A DNA stretch of 64,000 bases, from positions 1 through 64,000 of the forward strand of contig NZ_JALLAN010000008.1 in the NCBI RefSeq assembly GCF_023062595.1. Reading direction: 5' to 3'. The number at the start of each line of letters is the position of its first letter. Positions within the stretch are counted from its first letter, which is position 1. A program made the translations under genes and the position numbers. This document shows, one piece after another, positions 57,853 through 64,000 of this stretch. Source of the DNA: Arthrobacter rhizosphaerae. Lineage in GTDB: Bacteria; Actinomycetota; Actinomycetes; Actinomycetales; Micrococcaceae. The notes under the pieces are model-generated. The model searched no databases. It was given only the letters and a program-made list of their open reading frames with translations, and was not told where the DNA came from.

Positions 57853-57913
57853 CAGCAGCCGCAACTCCGGCAGCTTCCAGACAGGAGGCCGCCCTCCCCG
57901 CCGGGCCCCGCCG

Positions 57914-57929
57914 TCGAAGGCGCCTTCGA
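57914..57929. repeat. Palindrome upstream of the aldolase-like gene
   Basis: TCGAAGGCGCCTTCGA is a perfect 16-bp palindrome 35 bp before the next start. It could be an operator or an SDR-gene hairpin. Confidence 0.45.
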
Positions 57930-57963
57930 GGACAGACATCCAGTGCATCCCTAAACTGAAAGT

Positions 57964-59100
57964 GTGACCAAAGCAATGACATCCACAGTAGAGACTTCCC
58001 CCGCCTCTGCCGCCGCGCAAACTGCAACCGCTGCTCAGGAACCGGGTCAGCTGCAGCTGCACGACCCCTCCGTGCGTGGTTTCGCCTCGGACAACTACTC
58101 GGGCGTGCATCCGGAGGTCCTGGCGGCGCTGGCAGCGGCAAACGGCGGCCATCAGGTCTCCTACGGTGAGGATGACTACACGGCCAGGCTTCAGCAGTTG
58201 ATGGAGCAGCACTTCGGTGAAGGCATCGAATGCTTCCCTGTTTTCAACGGAACGGGGGCTAATGTACTTTCTCTGCAATCCCTTCTCCCCCGCTGGGGCG
58301 CCGTGATCTGCGCCGCAACAGCCCATATCAATATGGATGAGAACGGTGCCCCGGAGAGAGTGGGCGGCATTAAGCTGCTCGCGGTGCCCACCGCCGACGG
58401 CAAGCTGACCCCCGAGATCATCGACCGCGAGGCATGGGGATGGGGAGACGAACACCGCGCCCAGCCACTTGCCGTATCCATCACCCAGACCACTGAGATG
58501 GGGACCTGCTACACCCCCGAGGAGGTCAGGGCCATTGCCGATCACGTTCATGCCAAGGGAATGAAGCTGCACATGGACGGAGCCCGCCTGGCCAATGCGG
58601 CGGCCCACCTCCAGGTGCCGTTGCGGGCCTTTACCCGCGACGCCGGGGTGGACATCCTCACATTTGGAGGCACCAAGAACGGACTGCTTTTCGGCGAAGT
58701 GGTGGTGTCGCTGAATCCGGCAGCTTCCAGCGGCCTGATCTTTTTGCGCAAGATGAACATGCAGCTCGCGTCCAAAATGCGCTTCTTATCCGCACAGTTC
58801 ATTGCCCTCCTGGACGGCGATCTGTGGCTTCGCTCGGCAGCACATGCAAATGCCATGGCAGCGCGGTTGCGCGCCGGTGTGGAGGGCATCGACGGCGTCG
58901 AACCCACCCAAAATACCGAGTCCAACGGGGTTTTTGCCGTCCTTCCTGCAGGAGTGGCGGACAGGCTGCGGAAATCGTTCCGGTTCTATGACTGGAACGA
59001 GGCAACCCGCGAGGTCCGATGGATGTGCTCCTTCGACACCAGCGAAGAAGACGTGGACTCTTTCGTTGCAGCCATCAAACGGGAGTTGACTGCCGGTTGA
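57964..59100 (+). CDS. PLP-dependent threonine aldolase/beta-eliminating lyase
   Basis: Fold-type I PLP enzyme of 378 residues. After an Ala/Thr-rich N-terminus the conserved parts are RGFASDNYSGVHPEVL, FNGTGANVLSLQ (phosphate contacts), HMDGARLANAA (pyridine-binding Asp) and the Schiff-base Lys in TFGGTKNGLLFG (~239). Likely cleaves threonine or a beta-hydroxy amino acid to glycine. It starts with GTG at 57964; an ATG four codons later is an alternative. Confidence 0.88.
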   Translation: MTKAMTSTVETSPASAAAQTATAAQEPGQLQLHDPSVRGFASDNYSGVHPEVLAALAAANGGHQVSYGEDDYTARLQQLMEQHFGEGIECFPVFNGTGANVLSLQSLLPRWGAVICAATAHINMDENGAPERVGGIKLLAVPTADGKLTPEIIDREAWGWGDEHRAQPLAVSITQTTEMGTCYTPEEVRAIADHVHAKGMKLHMDGARLANAAAHLQVPLRAFTRDAGVDILTFGGTKNGLLFGEVVVSLNPAASSGLIFLRKMNMQLASKMRFLSAQFIALLDGDLWLRSAAHANAMAARLRAGVEGIDGVEPTQNTESNGVFAVLPAGVADRLRKSFRFYDWNEATREVRWMCSFDTSEEDVDSFVAAIKRELTAG

Positions 59101-59161
59101 TCCAAGAACCACGACGGCGAGCCTGCAGGAAAATCTTGCGGCGCTTGCGTACCCTGCGAAG

Positions 59162-59815
59162 GTGAACGCACTCGCCCAGGTTCCTGCAGAGTTTCTCCAC
59201 GCTCTGGGGACCCTTAGAAAAGCTCGTTGCAGAAATGAACTTCGGCTCGATGAGATTCCCGCGCCTTCACGGCTGGCACCCTACGCGGTGGCCTTGGGCG
59301 CCGAAGTCATGGCGCCAAGCCATCGTCCGGGACCGGCGTCGATCCATGGACCGGCTGCCGCAGCCCTTTCAAGGGCATCCGGCGGGGAGGAGCCCGACGA
59401 CGAACTGGCTACTGGACGATTTATCCTCCTGTATGACCCTGACGGCTCTGCAGTCTGGGACGGGGAATTCCGCATTGTGACGTATATCCGCGCCCAGTTG
59501 GAACCGGAAATGGGAAACGACGAAATGCTCGGTTCCGTAGCCTGGACCTGGCTGGTCGAGGCCCTCGAAAACCACCGGGCCCCCTACCGTGCTGCCGGGG
59601 GAACGGCCACTCGGGTCCTGTCCGAAAGCTTCGGAACACTTTCTGACCGCCGGGAGTCGATCGATATCGAACTCCGCGCATCCTGGACCCCGGCCTCGTC
59701 GGATGTCCGCAGCCATCTGGAGGCGTGGTCTGACATGGTGTGTACCTTTGCAGGCCTCCCGCCCCTGCCCGACGGCGTGTCTGCCCTGCCACGCAGGCGG
59801 ACCCATTGGCAGTGA
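59162..59815 (+). CDS. DUF3000 protein
   Basis: Protein of 217 residues from a GTG start. The family core is RLAPYAVALGAEV, FILLYDPDGSAVWDGEFRIV, and SVAWTWLVEALENH. Conserved in actinobacteria, function unknown; frequently next to the RNase D gene, as here (52 bp). Confidence 0.85.
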   Translation: MNALAQVPAEFLHALGTLRKARCRNELRLDEIPAPSRLAPYAVALGAEVMAPSHRPGPASIHGPAAAALSRASGGEEPDDELATGRFILLYDPDGSAVWDGEFRIVTYIRAQLEPEMGNDEMLGSVAWTWLVEALENHRAPYRAAGGTATRVLSESFGTLSDRRESIDIELRASWTPASSDVRSHLEAWSDMVCTFAGLPPLPDGVSALPRRRTHWQ

Positions 59816-59867
59816 TGGAGAGGGCGCAGGACATCCTGCCGTGCGTTGTCGGTAAACTGTTGGAATC

Positions 59868-61223
59868 ATGACCCCTCACATTCCGGAACACACCACAGCC
59901 GGCGTCCCGGCTGCTGACATCAACCCGCACATCACGGTGGAAGGCTTCGACAGCCTCGTCCCGGAAGTCATTGACCTTGACTCCCCCCGTGACGGCGTAC
60001 CGCTCGTTATTGAAACCCCCGCCGGCCTCGAACGCTGTGCCGCCGCGATAGCCGCCGGAACAGGCCCCGCCGGTGTCGACGCTGAACGCGCCTCGGGCTT
60101 CCGCTACGGGCAACGCGCCTTCCTGGTCCAGATCCGCCGCGAAGGCTCCGGCACCTGGCTCATCGACCCGGAACCGTTCGGGGACCTGCGGATCATCAAT
60201 GACGCCCTGCAGGGCGTCGAATGGATCCTGCACGCGGCCAGCCAGGACCTGCCCTGCCTCTCAGAACTGGGCATGTGGCCCGACAAGCTTTTTGACACCG
60301 AGCTGGCGGCCAGGCTGGCCGGCCTCCCACGGGTAGGTCTCGCCGCCGTTATCGAGCAGCTGCTGGGCTTCGGTCTGGCCAAGGAACACTCGGCCGCGGA
60401 CTGGTCCACACGGCCGCTCCCCGAACCGTGGCTCAGGTATGCGGCACTGGACGTGGAAGTGCTCACCGAGTTGCGGGAAGAGCTCATCGACCTGCTGGAG
60501 GCAGACGGCAAACTCGAATTCGCGGAACAGGAATTCGCCGCCATCCTCGCCAACGGCCAGGCGCCCCCTCGGATTGACCCCTGGCGCAAAACCTCCGGCC
60601 TCCACCAGATCAGGGACCGCCGGCAGTTGGCTGCTGTCAGGGAAATGTGGGTGGAACGGGATTCGCTGGCGCGCAAACGTGACGTTGCCCCCGGGCGCCT
60701 CCTCCCTGACTCAGCCCTGGTTGCTGCAGCCAAAGCCATGCCCTCGACAGTTCCGCAGTTACTGGGAACCAAGGGCTTCCATGGCCGGGCGGCGCAACGC
60801 GAAGCGCCCCGCTGGCTTCGCTGCATCAGCATCGCCAGGAACCTCGAGGAACTCCCTCCCCTGCATCTGCCCACCAACGCGCCCCCACCTCCCCGGGTTT
60901 GGGCGGACAGGGACCCAGAGGCAGCCCAGCGGCTTGCAACGGCCCGCCCTCTGCTGCAGGAAGCGGCCGACCAGCTCAAGCTCCCGGTAGAGAACCTGCT
61001 GACACCCGATTATCTGCGCCGCGTGGCCTGGCGCCCCCCGGCCGCGATGAATGAGGCATCCATCGCCGAGGAGCTTCGCACCCTCGGCGCCCGTGACTGG
61101 CAGGTGGGGATAGTGACACCACTGATCACAGAGGCATTCCTCAATCCACAGCCGCTGCCCCTCAAGGAACCGAAGGAAGCCCCGGGCGTAAAAGGCAACG
61201 CAGACGGTCCCGCAGTGGCCTGA
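59868..61223 (+). CDS. rnd: Ribonuclease D-like 3'-5' exonuclease
   Basis: Protein of 451 residues. The DEDDy exonuclease domain (~40-215) has GVDAERASGFRYGQRA (ExoI: Asp, Glu), ILHAASQDLPCL (ExoII: Asp) and RYAALDVEVLTEL (ExoIII: Tyr, Asp). An HRDC domain (~240-320) and a C-terminal helical repeat follow. It probably trims RNA 3' ends. Confidence 0.92.
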   Translation: MTPHIPEHTTAGVPAADINPHITVEGFDSLVPEVIDLDSPRDGVPLVIETPAGLERCAAAIAAGTGPAGVDAERASGFRYGQRAFLVQIRREGSGTWLIDPEPFGDLRIINDALQGVEWILHAASQDLPCLSELGMWPDKLFDTELAARLAGLPRVGLAAVIEQLLGFGLAKEHSAADWSTRPLPEPWLRYAALDVEVLTELREELIDLLEADGKLEFAEQEFAAILANGQAPPRIDPWRKTSGLHQIRDRRQLAAVREMWVERDSLARKRDVAPGRLLPDSALVAAAKAMPSTVPQLLGTKGFHGRAAQREAPRWLRCISIARNLEELPPLHLPTNAPPPPRVWADRDPEAAQRLATARPLLQEAADQLKLPVENLLTPDYLRRVAWRPPAAMNEASIAEELRTLGARDWQVGIVTPLITEAFLNPQPLPLKEPKEAPGVKGNADGPAVA

Positions 61224-61268
61224 CAAACGGCTGAGGCTTCAGTGCGGGCCCACCACGACACTCCTCCC

Positions 61269-61297
61269 TTGCAAGCTAAGTTACTCGCGAGTAACAT
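61269..61297 (+). promoter_or_regulatory. Promoter of the beta-oxidation operon
   Basis: TTGCAA (61269-61274), 17-bp spacer, TAACAT (61292-61297) fits a housekeeping promoter. The palindromic operator at 61280 covers spacer and -10. The thiolase start is ~93 bp downstream. Confidence 0.65.
61280..61295. promoter_or_regulatory. Palindromic operator, TetR-family type
   Basis: GTTACTCGCGAGTAAC is a perfect 16-bp palindrome. A further half-site GTTACT at 61302-61307 makes a second inverted pair with AGTAAC (61290-61295). The shape and place suggest a fatty-acid-responsive TetR-type repressor; the regulator is not in this window. Confidence 0.65.
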
Positions 61298-61389
61298 GAG
61301 TGTTACTTGTCGCCCGGTTCACTGCTGCCTGTGGTCATTTCGGCCCTGGACCAGTGCCGCGGCACCCATGTCTCGATGAGGAGTAGCAC

Positions 61390-62682
61390 GTGAGCCAAAG
61401 CAGCGGTAATCCGCCGACCAACCGGAACATCAGGGACATAGTGTTTGTGGACGGTGTCCGCACGCCATTCGGCCGCGCCGGAGAGAAAGGCATCTACGCC
61501 GGCACCCGCGCTGACGATCTGATCGTGAAGTGCATCCGGGAACTCATGCGGCGTAACCCTTCCCTCCCGGCAGCACGAATTGACGAGGTGGCGATCGCAG
61601 CCACAACTCAAACAGGCGATCAAGGCCTCACCATCGGCCGGACAGCCGCCCTGCTCGCCGGCCTGCCACGGACCGTCCCGGGATTCGCCATTGACCGTAT
61701 GTGCGCCGGGGCCATGACGGCAGTCACCACCACTGCAAGCGGCATCGGTTTCGGCGCCTACGACGTCGTCATCGCCGGCGGTGTGGAGCACATGGGCAAC
61801 CACCCCATGGGCGAAGGGGCTGATCCCAATCCCCGCTTCATGTCCGAACGGCTCGTGGATCCCGCGGCACTCAACATGGGCAACACCGCGGAAAACCTTC
61901 ACGACCGCTTCCCCGCCATCACCAAGGACAGGACGGACGCCTACGCGGTCGCCTCCCAGAACAAACTGGCGGCAGCCTACGGAAACGGCCAGATCCAGCC
62001 AGACCTGGTCCCCGTGGCAACGATGAAACCGGGCCAGGGCTGGACTCTCCACTCGACTGACGAACCGCCGCGGCCGGGCACCTCGCTGGAGGACCTCGCC
62101 TCACTGCGGACGCCTTTCCGTCCGCACGGAAGGGTAACGGCGGGTAACGCCGCCGGACTCAATGACGGCGCAACGGCAGCAATCCTCGCTTCGGCCGACG
62201 CGGCCGAGGAACTGGGCCTGGCGGTAAAGATGCGGCTTGTGACCTACGCGTTCGCCGGCGTCGAGCCGGAGGTGATGGGCATCGGACCTGTCCCTGCCAC
62301 TGAAAAGGCCCTCAAGAACGCAGGGTTGGGCATTGATGACATCGGGCTGTTCGAAATCAATGAGGCCTTCGCGGTGCAGGTCCTCAGTTTCCTGGACCAT
62401 TTCGGCATCGACGACGACGACCCCCGGGTCAACCGCTACGGCGGTGCAATCGCCGTGGGTCACCCCTTGGCATCCTCCGGGGTCCGGCTCATGAACCAGC
62501 TGGCACGCCAATTCGACGAGGACCACTCTGTCCGCTACGGCATGACCACCATGTGCATCGGTCTTGGCATGGGGGCCACGGTCATCTGGGAAAACCCCCA
62601 TCACGCCGACTACAGCGGAACGCGTCCCGGCGCTGACGCCCACACTGATGAGACCACTACAGAGACTGGAGCCGCAGCATGA
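61390..62682 (+). CDS. fadA: Acetyl-CoA C-acyltransferase (thiolase)
   Basis: Beta-oxidation thiolase of 430 residues from a GTG. Nucleophilic Cys in IDRMCAGAMTAV (~103), HMGNHPMG, EINEAFAVQ, GGAIAVGHPLASSG and the second Cys in TTMCIGLGMGA. An ATGA overlap (62679-62682) couples it to the FadB-like gene. Confidence 0.95.
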   Translation: MSQSSGNPPTNRNIRDIVFVDGVRTPFGRAGEKGIYAGTRADDLIVKCIRELMRRNPSLPAARIDEVAIAATTQTGDQGLTIGRTAALLAGLPRTVPGFAIDRMCAGAMTAVTTTASGIGFGAYDVVIAGGVEHMGNHPMGEGADPNPRFMSERLVDPAALNMGNTAENLHDRFPAITKDRTDAYAVASQNKLAAAYGNGQIQPDLVPVATMKPGQGWTLHSTDEPPRPGTSLEDLASLRTPFRPHGRVTAGNAAGLNDGATAAILASADAAEELGLAVKMRLVTYAFAGVEPEVMGIGPVPATEKALKNAGLGIDDIGLFEINEAFAVQVLSFLDHFGIDDDDPRVNRYGGAIAVGHPLASSGVRLMNQLARQFDEDHSVRYGMTTMCIGLGMGATVIWENPHHADYSGTRPGADAHTDETTTETGAAA

Positions 62683-64000
62683 GCGCCGCAGATTTCCGCA
62701 AGCTTGCGGATCTTTTTCCGAACGAGACAGTTACCCACTCGTATGTCCAGGACATCCTGCTGCCGCCTGCAGCAGGAAAGGACGGAACCCCAGGCCAAAG
62801 TCCTGGCACGTTCGCCCTCGTGACCCTCGATAACGGCCTCGACCACTCCAAGCCCACCACCCTCGGACCCAACACCCTGGTTGAGCTCGGTACTGTTCTT
62901 GAGGGCCTCCGGGAGCGCGCAGCCCGCGGAGAGATCGTCGGCGTCGGGGTTACCGGAAAGCCGTACTACCTTGTGGCCGGCGCGGATCTCTCCGCCGTCA
63001 AATCCCTGGACAGCCGCGAACATGGATTGTGGATGGCCCAGCTGGGCCACGACGTTTACGCCACGCTGGCCAATCTGGGCGTCCCGAGCTTCGCCTTCAT
63101 CAATGGTGTGGCTTTGGGCGGCGGGCTTGAGATCGCCCTGCAATCGACCTACCGCACGGTTTCCACCGGTGCCGGCGCACTCGCGCTGCCGGAGGCCTTC
63201 ATCGGCCTGGTCCCTGGCTGGGGAGGGGTCTACGTCCTGCCGAGGCTCATCGGTCCGGAAAATGCCGTCAAGGTCATGATCGAGAACCCCCTCAGCAACA
63301 ATCGCAGCCTTTCCGGACCCGAGGCCTTCAAGCTGGGCGTCGCCGATGCGCTGTTCGAACCCGCCGACTTCGTGGAGCAGTCCGTAGCGTGGGCAGCCAA
63401 AGTCATCTCCGGTGAGGTCACTCCTGAGCGGTCCAACGCCGTCGATCCCTCTGACTCGGATGTTGCCCGCCGGTGGGAAGCCGCGGTGTCTGCAGGACGT
63501 TCTTTTGTGGAGGCCAAAACCTCCAACGCTTCCCCGGCGCCCGGCAAGGTCCTGGACATCATGGCAGCCAACCGGACTATGCAGCAGCAGGAATCGGCGG
63601 AGCTGGAATGCGATACGCTCGCGGACCTCATGCAGACCGATGAATTCCGGTCCACCGTCTACGCATTCCTGGATCTGGTGCAGAAGCGGTCCAAGCGCCC
63701 AGCCGGTGCTCCCGACCGGAAACTGGCCCGTCCCGTGACCAAGATCGGCGTGGTGGGTGCAGGGCTGATGGCGAGCCAACTGGCCCTGCTGTTCGCCCGT
63801 CAGCTCAAGGTGCCTGTTGTTATGACGGACATCGATCAGGCCAGAGTGGACAAGGGCGTGGGCTACGTCCACGCCGAAGTGGACAAACTGCTGGCAAAGA
63901 AGCGCATCAGTCCGGACGCGGCGAACCGTACCCGCGCCCTGGTGACCGGTTCCGTTTCCAAGGAAGCTTTCGCCGACGCCGATTTCGTCATCGAAGCCGT
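62679..64000 (+). CDS. fadB: FadB-like enoyl-CoA hydratase/3-hydroxyacyl-CoA dehydrogenase (3' part outside window)
   Basis: The frame from ATG 62679 stays open to the window end (440 codons). The hydratase half has INGVALGGGLEIALQ (oxyanion hole, ~145) and LALPEAFIGLVPGWGG with the catalytic Glu. The dehydrogenase half opens with the NAD Rossmann motif IGVVGAGLMASQLALL (~355), where the usual GxGxMG reads GAGLMA. Together with the thiolase it makes the trifunctional beta-oxidation pair. Confidence 0.93.
   Translation, partial: MSAADFRKLADLFPNETVTHSYVQDILLPPAAGKDGTPGQSPGTFALVTLDNGLDHSKPTTLGPNTLVELGTVLEGLRERAARGEIVGVGVTGKPYYLVAGADLSAVKSLDSREHGLWMAQLGHDVYATLANLGVPSFAFINGVALGGGLEIALQSTYRTVSTGAGALALPEAFIGLVPGWGGVYVLPRLIGPENAVKVMIENPLSNNRSLSGPEAFKLGVADALFEPADFVEQSVAWAAKVISGEVTPERSNAVDPSDSDVARRWEAAVSAGRSFVEAKTSNASPAPGKVLDIMAANRTMQQQESAELECDTLADLMQTDEFRSTVYAFLDLVQKRSKRPAGAPDRKLARPVTKIGVVGAGLMASQLALLFARQLKVPVVMTDIDQARVDKGVGYVHAEVDKLLAKKRISPDAANRTRALVTGSVSKEAFADADFVIEA

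Overview
The window is high-GC actinobacterial DNA, most like Arthrobacter/Pseudarthrobacter (Micrococcaceae). Supporting signs are frequent GTG starts, ATGA/TGATG stop-start overlaps, an HGxxPAAW protein and a Trp-associated membrane protein inside the trp cluster, DUF3000 and DUF6421 proteins, an ANTAR response regulator and an MT0933-type antitoxin-like protein. It splits into an accessory left third (1 to about 20.3 kb) and a housekeeping right part (20.5 to 64 kb).

Left third. At 1-2.9 kb is a minus-strand operon for 2-keto-3-deoxy sugar acids: Zn-dehydrogenase, KduD-like SDR, KDPG aldolase and KDG kinase (cut by the window edge), all chained by 4-bp ATGA overlaps. A decayed 1-kb stretch (3.0-4.05 kb) holds the tail of a broken sugar-binding protein. 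Next is a glycan-use locus (4.05-13.6 kb): a leaderless GH29 alpha-L-fucosidase, a secreted beta-helix protein with two C-terminal lectin-like repeats, a LacI regulator, an ABC importer (lipoprotein plus two permeases, no ATPase) and a leaderless GH43-type enzyme. Near-palindromic sites of the form TTGGAxCGCTCCAA lie in the promoter regions of the fucosidase/beta-helix pair, the regulator and the transporter, so this looks like one LacI regulon. My reading is that the secreted protein attacks the polymer, the importer brings in oligosaccharides, and GH29 and GH43 trim them in the cytoplasm.

From 13.6 to 17.7 kb is a Tn554-like site-specific recombinase module: two overlapping tyrosine recombinases plus a frameshifted small HTH gene. 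It abuts an ATP-dependent DNA ligase gene that has lost its N-terminus and catalytic lysine. At 19.0-20.35 kb a phage-type integrase sits beside tRNA-Leu(CAA), the likely anchor of an integrated island.

Right part. pdtaR-like regulator; pyk; gltBD; a tryptophan cluster (trpE, two membrane proteins, trpC, trpB, trpA) followed by lgt; hisI; a DinB-like protein; hisF; then an FMN-riboswitch-led rib operon (ribD-ribE-ribB-ribA-ribH) that runs on into hisE-hisG. Further right are rpe, rsmB, fmt and def, a PD-(D/E)XK nuclease-like protein, a tRNA cluster (Val-CAC; Gly, Cys, Val, Gly, Val), zapE, a rhodanese with a SufE-like protein, a YbaK deacylase, an alpha/beta hydrolase, msrB, DUF6421 coupled to an SDR, a threonine-aldolase-like enzyme, DUF3000, RNase D, and a fatty-acid beta-oxidation pair (thiolase plus FadB-like, cut by the right edge) with a palindromic operator laid over its promoter.

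I found no CRISPR array and no complete undescribed defence or biosynthetic system. The most unusual parts are the LacI-controlled fucosylated-glycan locus and the recombinase module joined to the beheaded ligase.
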